A DNA stretch of 64,000 bases from Bradyrhizobium liaoningense (GTDB lineage: Bacteria; Pseudomonadota; Alphaproteobacteria; Rhizobiales; Xanthobacteraceae), in NCBI RefSeq assembly GCF_018130955.1, contig NZ_JAFCJM010000018.1, positions 1-64,000 of the forward strand, read 5' to 3'. Numbering within the stretch: position 1 is the stretch's first letter; every line of letters starts with the position of its first letter. A program made the translations under genes and the position numbers. The notes beneath the pieces were generated by a model, which searched no databases, was not told the DNA's origin, and worked only from the letters and a program-made list of their open reading frames with translations. Shown piece after piece: positions 23,586 to 31,068 of this stretch.

Positions 23586-25925
23586 ATGCGTCTGGCGTTC
23601 TGGCGTGGCTGGAAAGAGAGAGCGGCGATCAAGCGGGCCGTTCTCAAGCCGCCCAAAGTGACAAAGCAGAAGGCACAGGTCGAGAAATCGGCGGCCGAGG
23701 CCCCCTTGGCCGAGAGACCCTTCGCGGAGACGAGCGATCTCGATCTGCGTCTGCTTGGCCGTGCGCTGGCGCGTCGGCGCAGCTGGATCATCGTGCCGAC
23801 GGTGCTGGCGCTGGCGCTCTCTGTGGTTGCTGTCAACCTCGTTACGCCGCGCTTCAAGTCGGAGGCGCGCATCCTGGTTGACGGGCGCGAGAACGTTTTC
23901 CTGCGACCGAACGGCGAGCGGACCGAGGAGCGGCAGGCGCTCGACCCCGAGGCCGTCACCAGTCAGGTCCAGCTCGTGCTGTCGCGCGATCTCGCGCGCG
24001 AGATCATCAAGAAGAACAAGCTCGCGGAGCGTCCCGAATTCGATCCGGTGCTCCAGGGCGTTACCCCGCTCAGATCGCTGCTGGCGCTGGTCGGCATCGG
24101 CCGCGATCCCTTCTCCATGACGCCTGACGAGCGCGTCATGGAAGCCTATTACGATCGCCTGACGGCCTATGCCGTCGACAAGTCGCGCGTGATCGTCATC
24201 GAATTTCAGTCCTGGGACCCGGATCTGGCGGCGCGCATCGCCAACTCGATCGCCGACGGCTATCTCGTGCTGCAGCAGAGCGCGCGGCAGGATCAGGCAA
24301 AATCGGCAAGCCAGTGGCTTTCGGGCGAGATCGAGACCCTGCGCAAGAAGGTCTCCGACGCCGAGTCGCGGGTGGAGGATTTCCGCTCCAAGTCGAGCCT
24401 GTTCGTCGGCACCAACAACACCACGCTGTCCAATCAGCAGATGGGCGAGGTGAACACCCAGCTCAACAATGCGCGCGCGATGAAGGCCGATACCGAATCC
24501 AAGTCGCGGCTGATCCGCGAGATGCTTCAGAGCGGCAAGCCGATCGAGGCGTCCGAGGTGCTCAATTCGGAGCTGATGCGCCGGCTTTCGGAGCAGCGTG
24601 TCACGCTGCGGGCGCAACTCGCCGAGCAATCGTCGACGCTGCTCGGCAACCATCCCCGCATCAAGGAATTGAAGGCGCAGCTCGCCGATCTCGACAATCA
24701 GATCCGTGACGAGGCCAGCAAGAAATCACGTGCGCTCGAAAGCGATGCCCGCATCGCCGACGGCCGGGTCCAGAGCCTGACCGCGAGCCTCGAGCAGCTC
24801 AAGAAGCAGGCCTCTTCCACCAACGGTCAGGACGTCCAGCTCCGCGCACTGGAGCGCGAGGCCAAGGCGCAGCGCGACCTGCTGGAATCGTATCTGGCCA
24901 AGTTTCGCGAGGCCAATACGCGCGAGACGATCGATGTGACGCCGGAGGGCCGCATCATCTCGCGCGCCACCGTGTCCAATACGCCGGCCTATCCGAAGAA
25001 GCTGCCGATCGTCTTGATCGCCACGCTAGCGACGTTGCTGCTGAGCTCGGGCATCGTGGTCACCGGCGAACTGCTGCGGATGACGGCGCCGCGTCCGGCG
25101 GCGCCCGTTGCCCCGGCGGCGGTCGCGCCAGCGCCCGCTGCTGCGGCCCCCGTTCCTGCGGTGGAATCGCCGCCCATGGCCGCCCCGATGCCGGCAGCGC
25201 CCGCGCGCATCGAGCCGGTCATGGCGCCGGTCATCGCCGCGCCGCCGATTGCACCGGCGCAGGCGCCAGCGCCCGCACCACTACGGCGCGAGCAGGCGAT
25301 CGCACCGGATCCGGTTCCGAACGAGCTGACTGAGGTCGAGCGTCTCGCCACGCGGTTGCGGGCCGCCGGTCCTGCGGGGCGCAAAGTCACCGTGCTCGGC
25401 ACCGCGTCCGGCGAGAGCATCACGCTGACGGCTCTGACGCTGGCCCGCTTCCTTGCCCGCGACGCGCGTGTCGTCGTCGTTGATCTCGTAGCCTCGACGC
25501 CGACGATGTCGGCAGTATCGGCCGATCCGTCCGCCCCCGGCCTTGCCGAATTGATGCAGGGACAGGCCTCGTTCACCGAGATCATCACCAAGGACCGGCT
25601 GTCGCGCGTGCAGATCGTCAATGCGGGCCGGCCCGGCTTCGACCGCAACCTGCTGCAGTCGCCGCGCATTGCGCTCGCGGTCGACGCGCTGTTGCGGGTC
25701 TATGACCATGTCCTGCTCGATGCCGGCACGGCATCGGACCTCCCGGCCGAACTCTTGACGGCGCATGCCCGCGCCGTCGTGGTGCCGGACGCTTCGATGG
25801 CCGCGGATGCCCGCGCGACGATGAGCACGCAGCTCGGCGCGGTCGGTTTCAGCGAGGTCGTGATGCTGACGAAGCCGGTGCAGCCGTCGGATGCGCCGAC
25901 GCCCGGCCCGCGCGTCGCGGCTTAG
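23586..25925 (+). CDS. Wzz/ExoP/GumC-like polysaccharide co-polymerase with degenerate kinase domain
   Basis: The 779-residue protein has a cytoplasmic N-terminus, a first membrane helix (WIIVPTVLALALSVVAV), the Wzz periplasmic domain with long coiled coils (about residues 90-470), the conserved PxxP-helix KKLPIVLIATLATLLLSSGIVV, an Ala/Pro-rich linker (about 505-570) and a BY-kinase-like C-terminal domain. That domain has GTASGESITLTAL where a Walker A GxGKS/T is expected and VVVVDLVAST for Walker A', and no Tyr-rich tail. It likely sets chain length without kinase activity. The start ATG 23586 follows GCGGGAGTG. Confidence 0.88.
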   Translation: MRLAFWRGWKERAAIKRAVLKPPKVTKQKAQVEKSAAEAPLAERPFAETSDLDLRLLGRALARRRSWIIVPTVLALALSVVAVNLVTPRFKSEARILVDGRENVFLRPNGERTEERQALDPEAVTSQVQLVLSRDLAREIIKKNKLAERPEFDPVLQGVTPLRSLLALVGIGRDPFSMTPDERVMEAYYDRLTAYAVDKSRVIVIEFQSWDPDLAARIANSIADGYLVLQQSARQDQAKSASQWLSGEIETLRKKVSDAESRVEDFRSKSSLFVGTNNTTLSNQQMGEVNTQLNNARAMKADTESKSRLIREMLQSGKPIEASEVLNSELMRRLSEQRVTLRAQLAEQSSTLLGNHPRIKELKAQLADLDNQIRDEASKKSRALESDARIADGRVQSLTASLEQLKKQASSTNGQDVQLRALEREAKAQRDLLESYLAKFREANTRETIDVTPEGRIISRATVSNTPAYPKKLPIVLIATLATLLLSSGIVVTGELLRMTAPRPAAPVAPAAVAPAPAAAAPVPAVESPPMAAPMPAAPARIEPVMAPVIAAPPIAPAQAPAPAPLRREQAIAPDPVPNELTEVERLATRLRAAGPAGRKVTVLGTASGESITLTALTLARFLARDARVVVVDLVASTPTMSAVSADPSAPGLAELMQGQASFTEIITKDRLSRVQIVNAGRPGFDRNLLQSPRIALAVDALLRVYDHVLLDAGTASDLPAELLTAHARAVVVPDASMAADARATMSTQLGAVGFSEVVMLTKPVQPSDAPTPGPRVAA

Positions 25926-25991
25926 CTCCTCTCAACCTCTCAGAGTTTGTGGGCCGCGCTCGATGCGCGGGAGCAGGGCAAAGAACGGTGG

Positions 25992-26105
25992 TCACTTCAC
26001 GAAGAGAGCAGCCAGCACGACTGCGACCGGGAGAAACCCGAGGCAGACAACAGCAATCCTGAAGACTGTTTCATTTTCAAGAGTCCGTGCGAGACGCCGA
26101 TACAT
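25992..26105 (-). CDS. 37-residue single-span membrane protein
   Basis: The frame encodes MYRRLARTLENETVFRIAVV, continuing to a hydrophobic stretch with PVAVVLAALFVK at the end, which is one transmembrane helix after a basic N-terminus (N-in). GGGAAG stands seven bases before the ATG at 26105. An earlier in-frame ATG at 26222 would add 39 residues with no ribosome-binding site. It diverges from the winged-helix gene and lies within the exopolysaccharide cluster. No family is recognised. Confidence 0.5.
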   Translation of the reverse strand: MYRRLARTLENETVFRIAVVCLGFLPVAVVLAALFVK

Positions 26106-26140
26106 CGCGAATCTTCCCAGCTCGCCTTTGCAACCAGAGC

Positions 26141-26626
26141 ATGCGCCCGTTAAGAACGCGATCGCAAGCAAAAACAAGGGTGGCGAAATTGGCCGCGGAA
26201 ATATCAAGTAAAACAGATGCACTCGCGAAACGTCACAAGCAATCGGCGATCATCAGCCGTTTGACGGTGACGTGCTTCATGGCGATGCGCAGCGGTTACG
26301 CGCGCAAGCACCTCGGCGCGGTGTTTGAAGAGATTCTGGTGGCGCTGGCGACCCGGATCAACGACGATTTCGGTGCGCCGCCCATATCGGCGTCCGACAT
26401 TTCCAGACATCTCGGCCTGCCGCGCTCGAATGTACGCCGCTGCCTTGAGGTTCTGATCGACGAAGGCGTCATCCGCAAGGAAGGCGAACACGGCTATCGG
26501 GGCGAACTGGACTGGCTCGCTGCACGAATTGACGCGGAGTATTTCCTGAAGATCCGGGACGCAATTGTCGCCGCTGCTGACGAGTTGAAGGCGCTGGACG
26601 CGCCCGGCCCGCGCGTGGCGGAGTGA
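26141..26626 (+). CDS. Winged-helix (MarR-like) DNA-binding protein
   Basis: The protein (161 residues from ATG 26141; GTG 26180 is an alternative) contains a winged-helix core: FEEILVALATRINDD, PPISASDISRHLGLPRSNVRRCLEVLIDEGVIRKEGEHGYRGE. This fits a small transcription factor that could regulate the surrounding polysaccharide genes, which is inference. The N-terminal 45 residues are Lys/Ser-rich with lower GC than neighbours, so the start is not certain. It is followed at once by a palindromic repeat. Confidence 0.7.
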   Translation: MRPLRTRSQAKTRVAKLAAEISSKTDALAKRHKQSAIISRLTVTCFMAMRSGYARKHLGAVFEEILVALATRINDDFGAPPISASDISRHLGLPRSNVRRCLEVLIDEGVIRKEGEHGYRGELDWLAARIDAEYFLKIRDAIVAAADELKALDAPGPRVAE

Positions 26627-26632
26627 CTTCTT

Positions 26633-26783
26633 CACCCTCTCCCCCTTGTGGGAGAGGGTGGCTCGCCGCTTAGCGGCGAGACGGGTGAGGGGTTTCTATC
26701 CGCGCATCTCACATGGCGGCTGTGGATAGAGACCCCTCAGCCGGCGCTTCGCGCCACCTTCTCCCACAGGGGAGAAGGGAGGG
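26633..26783. repeat. Full-length inverted-repeat element
   Basis: Left arm CACCCTCTCCCCCTTGTGGG through GACGGGTGAGGGG and TATCC is an imperfect inverted copy of the right arm GGATAGAGACCCCTCAGCCGG to CTTCTCCCACAGGGGAGAAG, giving a structure about 150 bp long with nested hairpins. One arm alone occurs at 197-263. It sits just after a stop codon, between convergent genes. It codes for nothing. Confidence 0.8.
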
Positions 26784-26803
26784 CAGTTGAGTGCTTGGCA
26801 AGG

Positions 26804-27997
26804 CTACCCGAACGCCCGGCGCAGCTTTTGCGCGAGCTCGAACAGCATCTGGTTCTGCTTGACCAGGCGCTTGCCGTGATTGAGCGAGGACATCGCCATT
26901 GCAGCTAACCTGCCGCGCGAAGTGAGCGGCACAAAACTGTCGAAAATCGGTTCGTCGCTCTTGCAGAACATCCGCTTGTAGTCGTCCGTTCCGATACCGA
27001 GATCGAGTGTGCGGTAGCCGCGCTCGGCGTAGCGGTCGATGATGTTGCGCATCAGGATCAGGCCGGGGCTGTAGCGTGAATGTTCCGACATCGTGTAGGT
27101 GTTGAACATCATCGAGAAGCGGTGGCCGTCGGCGACGCCGGCGAAGATCGCGATCACCTCCTCGTCGCATTCGAGCGCGTGGATGTCGATGACACGGCCG
27201 TCGCCGTGCGTTGCGAGGCAGGCGCTGCGGACGAACACCTCAACGCCTGCTTCGGCAAACACGTTCGGCAGCTTCTGCTCGGCCATCCTGACAGGCTTGA
27301 CGCGGAAGAACCAGTCGAGCAGGCGGGTGATGTCGTCGTCCGTGGCGGCGAGGTGGTAGCGGTAGCCGGCGAGTGCCTGGAGCTTCTTCTCCTTGCTCTT
27401 CAACCGCCTGCGGAACGAGTTGCTGATCCGCGTCGCCGGCGCGGCGCCCGGCGTCATCGTCAGCAGCGGACAGCCGTTGATCGAATTCTGCCGCGGCAGA
27501 GCCGCAAGCGGGTTCGGCCGGTCATGCCAGTTGAGCGGCTGCTGCGTCAGTGCGAGCACATCGACGTCGCCGCGCGCGCGCAGGGCGGCGAGCAGGGCAT
27601 CGATATCGGCGGGACCGGCCTGCGCGGCGAATTCGCCGTCCCACAGCCCCATGTTGAAGGTCGCGTGCTTGCCGCCCATGAAGCAGGCAGTGCGGACGCC
27701 GTGATTCTGGTGCAGGGCCAGCGGCAGGAGGAGCAACGGCCGGCGGTCGGCGTCGCGGGCGATCACGACGAACGGATGCGCGCCTTCATGCGCGCCGACC
27801 ATCCGCTGCCAGGGGCCGAGGAGGTCGAAGCGCTGATAGGGCGTGGAGAAATGCCCGGCCTCCTCGAGGAAGCGCCAATCCGGTTCGGCTGCGGAGAGAT
27901 CGGCAACGATGTCGATATCAGCGATAGGGCTCGCTTCCGACCGCGCTGGGGCGTCTGCCGTCCGGCTTTGCATCGCCGCAGCCATGGTCATTCGCAA
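26804..27997 (-). CDS. CelD/BcsL-like GNAT acyltransferase
   Basis: The 397-residue protein has the two-lobed GNAT pattern of the CelD/FemAB-like family: TPYQRFDLLGPWQRMVGAHEGAHPFVVIARD in the first lobe, ISNSFRRRLKSKEKKLQAL, RLLDWFFRVKPVRMAEQ, and in the second lobe YSPGLILMRNIIDRYAERGYRTLDLGIGTDDYKRMFC. Members acylate or aminoacylate polysaccharides or cell wall. It is divergent from the NodB-like gene and belongs to the polysaccharide cluster. The substrate is unknown. Confidence 0.82.
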   Translation of the reverse strand: MRMTMAAAMQSRTADAPARSEASPIADIDIVADLSAAEPDWRFLEEAGHFSTPYQRFDLLGPWQRMVGAHEGAHPFVVIARDADRRPLLLLPLALHQNHGVRTACFMGGKHATFNMGLWDGEFAAQAGPADIDALLAALRARGDVDVLALTQQPLNWHDRPNPLAALPRQNSINGCPLLTMTPGAAPATRISNSFRRRLKSKEKKLQALAGYRYHLAATDDDITRLLDWFFRVKPVRMAEQKLPNVFAEAGVEVFVRSACLATHGDGRVIDIHALECDEEVIAIFAGVADGHRFSMMFNTYTMSEHSRYSPGLILMRNIIDRYAERGYRTLDLGIGTDDYKRMFCKSDEPIFDSFVPLTSRGRLAAMAMSSLNHGKRLVKQNQMLFELAQKLRRAFG

Positions 27998-28121
27998 AAC
28001 CTGTCGGACAAGGAAAATTTTCGGTTTTCGGCCTCGGGCGACCTTTGCAAAGAAAGGTCAACAAAGAGTAAGGACAATCGGGAGGGGACGCGGGCCGCCG
28101 GCGCTCGCTTGAGGGTGGATC

Positions 28122-29174
28122 TTGGAATCCGACAGCAGATGGCTGGAACGGCTGCGCCTCGAGGTCGCCTGGTTCACCGGCCAGGCCCGGCTGCATGGGC
28201 GCAGGGCCGGCGGCGCGGGCGCGATCTTGCGCTTCCAGCGCGTGCGACCGCGGCGGAACGGGCGGTTCCAGCCGCTGATTGCCAACGAGGTCACGCCAAA
28301 CTTCCTCGATCGCACGCTGCGGGCGTTGAAGCGCTGGAAGTTCGACATCGTCGGCCTGGACGAGGTTTGCCGGCGTGCGGTGACGCTGCCCGAGCGGCGG
28401 CGGTTCGTGGCGCTGACCTTCGACGGCGCCACCAAGGATCTGATCGACTTTGCCTATCCGGTGCTGTCGCGGCACGGCGTGCCGTTCACCGTCTACGTTC
28501 CGACCGCATTCCCGGACGGCGTCGGCGAGGCCTGGTGGCTGGGGCTCGAGAAGGTGATCGACAGCGAAAGCCGCATCAGCCTGATGATGGACGACAGGGA
28601 GCAGCGCTTCGTGGTGACCGGCCACGCCGAGAAGCAGCAGCTCTTCGACTTCATCGAGAACTGGCTGAGGACGCTGCCGCCGCAGGCGCTGTCGGCCGCG
28701 ATCAACGATCTCTGCAAGCGCTACCGCGTCGATCTCGCCAGCCTGTCACGCGAGGCGTCGATGAACTGGAACGATCTGGCGCGGCTCGCTGCGGATCCGC
28801 TCGTCACGATCGGGAGCGCGACCGTGAACTATGCAGCGCTCGCCAATATGAAGGACGGCATCGCCTCGCGCGAAATGGCGATGGGCAAGGCGGTGGCCGA
28901 ATCCGCCTTCCACCGCGAGATCAGGCATCTGGCATTTCCGTTCGGCGACCGCGACTCCTTTCGCAGGACGCATGTCGTGATGGCCGAGGAGGCGGGCTTT
29001 GCCAGCGCCGTGTCGACGATCCCGGGGATCGTGGATGTCGAGGGACGCACCAATCTGCGCGCGCTGCCGCGGATCTCCTGGGACGGAAGGCGGCGTTCGC
29101 TGCGGATGATGCGGGTGCTGTTGTCAGGCGCGGCCTTCGCGCCGGTGAGGCCGACGCCCGGCGCGCCCAGCTGA
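28122..29174 (+). CDS. NodB/polysaccharide deacetylase-fold protein lacking catalytic residues
   Basis: The 350-residue protein follows a polysaccharide deacetylase along its length (GAILRFQRVRP, FVALTFDGATKDLIDFAYPVLSRHGVPFTVYVP, VTIGSATVNYAAL, LAFPFGDRDSF). However, the catalytic TFDD has become TFDG (Asp101-Gly102), and the metal-binding HxxxH of GSHTxxH is replaced by Ala233 and Tyr237. The usual N-terminal RFHRV is RFQRV. It is probably a non-catalytic carbohydrate-binding or regulatory pseudoenzyme. The start codon is TTG 28122 after GAGGGTGG. Confidence 0.85.
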   Translation: MESDSRWLERLRLEVAWFTGQARLHGRRAGGAGAILRFQRVRPRRNGRFQPLIANEVTPNFLDRTLRALKRWKFDIVGLDEVCRRAVTLPERRRFVALTFDGATKDLIDFAYPVLSRHGVPFTVYVPTAFPDGVGEAWWLGLEKVIDSESRISLMMDDREQRFVVTGHAEKQQLFDFIENWLRTLPPQALSAAINDLCKRYRVDLASLSREASMNWNDLARLAADPLVTIGSATVNYAALANMKDGIASREMAMGKAVAESAFHREIRHLAFPFGDRDSFRRTHVVMAEEAGFASAVSTIPGIVDVEGRTNLRALPRISWDGRRRSLRMMRVLLSGAAFAPVRPTPGAPS

Positions 29175-29384
29175 TCAGGCCCGATTGGGCCGTTGCATCC
29201 AGCTCACGATCGGCATCGCCGGCAGCACCCAGCCCATGCCGACCACGACGTAGTAGATCGCCTGCCGCCAGCCGGAGCTTGCGATCCAGGCATTTTGGGC
29301 CAGGACCATGCCGACCAGCGCCCATACGGTGGCCAACACCAGGAGTGCAATAGCACCGAGGAACTTGCGGGTGCGGATTGTCAT
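29175..29384 (-). CDS. DUF2842 family small membrane protein
   Basis: The 69-residue protein has two predicted transmembrane helices (FLGAIALLVLATVWALVGMV and AIYYVVVGMGWVLPAMPIV) and ends SWMQRPNRA, the pattern of DUF2842 in alphaproteobacteria. Its function is unknown. Its last base abuts the stop codon of the NodB-like gene on the other strand, and it diverges from ctaA, with which relatives are often neighbours. The ATG at 29384 gives the family start MTIRTRKF; the longer open frame upstream is not supported. Confidence 0.85.
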   Translation of the reverse strand: MTIRTRKFLGAIALLVLATVWALVGMVLAQNAWIASSGWRQAIYYVVVGMGWVLPAMPIVSWMQRPNRA

Positions 29385-29451
29385 GACGAATGTGTTGTGG
29401 CTGGCGCAACTTGCGCTGGGGGAGTTGCGGACTATAAGGAGCGCGCAGTCT

Positions 29452-29496
29452 GGTTCAAGCCTTGTCGGCTCAAGCCCGATTGGTTCAAGTCTTGGT
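29452..29496. repeat. Three tandem 15-bp repeats in the ctaA leader
   Basis: Units GGTTCAAGCCTTGTC, GGCTCAAGCCCGATT and GGTTCAAGTCTTGGT follow each other without gaps and end 12 bases before the ctaA start. A TATAAG box at 29433 could place them in the 5' untranslated region. Confidence 0.7.
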
Positions 29497-29508
29497 ATTT
29501 GGCCCGAA

Positions 29509-30600
29509 ATGACGACGATTCCGCTCCAAAAGGACCGGCACCGCGCGGTGCGGTGGTGGCTCGTGTCGGTGGCCGCGCTGATCGCCCTGATGGTGCTGGT
29601 CGGCGGCGCGACGCGCCTCACCGAGTCCGGGCTGTCGATCGTGGAATGGAAGCCGGTCACGGGCAGCGTGCCGCCGCTGAGCGAAGCGCAGTGGAGCGAG
29701 GCGTTGGAGGCCTACAAGAAGATCCCGCAATATCGCGAGCTCAATGCCGGCATGAGCCTGCATGAGTTCAAGACCATCTTCTGGTGGGAGTGGAGCCATC
29801 GGCTGCTCGGGCGCTTCATCGGCGTCGCCTACCTGCTGCCGTTCCTGTTCTTCCTGTGGCGCGGCGGCCTGTCGGGCGATCTGAAGCGGCGGCTGTGGCT
29901 GCTGTTCGGCCTCGGCGCGCTCCAGGGTGCTGTCGGCTGGTGGATGGTGGCCTCGGGCCTCGCCGAGCGCGTGGAAGTGTCGCAGTATCGGCTGGCGACG
30001 CATCTGTCGCTCGCGCTCCTGATCTACGCTGGCATAGTCTGGACGGTGCGGCGTCTTGGCGCGCAGCCGCAAGTCGTTGCATCAGCGCGGCTGAAGGCGA
30101 CGAGCGCGGTCATTCTGGTCGTGACTTTCGTTCAGCTCTATCTCGGCGCGCTGGTCGCGGGCCTGAGGGCAGGGCGCGTCTACAACACCTGGCCCGACAT
30201 CGACGGCGCCTTCATCCCCTCCGCGGAGCGGCTGTGGTTCGAGACGCCGTGGTGGCGCAATCTGTTCGACAATGTGCTCACGGTGCAGTTCGAGCACCGC
30301 ATGACGGCCTATCTGCTGTTCGCGCTCGCCGTATTCCACGCGTTCGATGCCATCGGCGCGCGCGCCGGTCGGGCCGCGAGCGGGGCGATCTGGCTGGTTG
30401 CGGCAGTCAGCCTACAGGCGGTGCTCGGCATTCTCACGCTGCTCAACGAGGTGCCGATCGGACTTGCGCTCGCGCATCAGGCGGTCGCGATCGTCGTGCT
30501 GACGCTGGCGGTGGTGCAGGTCGAGCGCATGGCATCGCGCAAGCCTGCGGAAAACGCTCTGGCTTCAGCAATAGCCGTAGACGCCGCAGGCGTAAGGTAA
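29509..30600 (+). CDS. ctaA: Heme A synthase (COX15/CtaA, type 2)
   Basis: The 363-residue membrane protein has eight predicted helices in two related halves. Family motifs are GGATRLTESGLSIVEWKPVTG, FKTIFWWEWSHRLLGR, STHLSLAL-like ATHLSLALLIY, GLRAGRVYNTWPDIDG, VQFEHRMTAY and IGLALAHQA, with heme-ligating His residues. CtaA oxidises the heme O methyl group to give heme A for cytochrome aa3 oxidase. The ATG at 29509 gives the family N-terminus; the upstream open extension encodes only the tandem repeats. Confidence 0.95.
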   Translation: MTTIPLQKDRHRAVRWWLVSVAALIALMVLVGGATRLTESGLSIVEWKPVTGSVPPLSEAQWSEALEAYKKIPQYRELNAGMSLHEFKTIFWWEWSHRLLGRFIGVAYLLPFLFFLWRGGLSGDLKRRLWLLFGLGALQGAVGWWMVASGLAERVEVSQYRLATHLSLALLIYAGIVWTVRRLGAQPQVVASARLKATSAVILVVTFVQLYLGALVAGLRAGRVYNTWPDIDGAFIPSAERLWFETPWWRNLFDNVLTVQFEHRMTAYLLFALAVFHAFDAIGARAGRAASGAIWLVAAVSLQAVLGILTLLNEVPIGLALAHQAVAIVVLTLAVVQVERMASRKPAENALASAIAVDAAGVR

Positions 30601-30906
30601 CCGCCAGAAGTAGTCGACCTGCGGGCCGCCATAATAGGCGCCCTGGTAGTCGTAGCTCCAGGCGCGGCCATAATAGCCCGGCAGGGCCGCGGAGCCCGGC
30701 AGCAGCGGCGTGCCCGGCAGATTGCGGATGTAGCTGCCGACGCCATAGGCCGGCGAGATCAGGGAATCCGCCTCGACCTCGGTGACGATCTCGCGCGGCG
30801 GAGGCGGCGCGGCATAGCGCTTCTTCGGCACCGCCGGCATGTCGGCCGCGAGCGCGCCCGAGACCGTCAACATCGCCGCAAGGGCAGGCGTCATCCAGCG
30901 CAGCAT
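30565..30906 (-). CDS. Small secreted Pro/Tyr/Gly-rich protein
   Basis: The 113-residue protein has a signal peptide (MTPALAAMLTVSGALAA, cut after AxA), then AVPKKRYAAPPPPREIVTEVEAD and a Gly/Tyr-rich C-terminus (PGYYGRAWSYDYQGAYYGG) ending ACGVYGYC with two Cys. Many such short exported proteins occur in Bradyrhizobium and their role is unknown. Its end overlaps the convergent ctaA end by 36 bases. Confidence 0.75.
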   Translation of the reverse strand: MLRWMTPALAAMLTVSGALAADMPAVPKKRYAAPPPPREIVTEVEADSLISPAYGVGSYIRNLPGTPLLPGSAALPGYYGRAWSYDYQGAYYGGPQVDYFWRLPYACGVYGYC

Positions 30907-30980
30907 TGTTGGCTCCGAATCAGAGGTCGTGATCCGGAGCCAATCTATGCCTGGGGCGGTTAATGACTGTTAACCGCTCT

Positions 30981-31059
30981 GTCATTCCGGGGCGGTGCGA
31001 AGCACCGAACCCGGAATCTCGAGATTCCGGGTTCGCGCTTGCGCGCGCCCCGGAATGAC
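30981..31059. repeat. Palindromic intergenic repeat (GTCATTCCGGGGCG type)
   Basis: Outer arms GTCATTCCGGGGCG / CGCCCCGGAATGAC and inner arms CGAACCCGGAATCTC / GAGATTCCGGGTTCG nest into a near-perfect 79-bp palindrome with short side hairpins (GTGCGAAGCAC, GCGCTTGCGCG). It lies between two minus-strand genes, just after the end of the metY-type gene. Confidence 0.85.
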
Positions 31060-31068
31060 GAAGCAGAC

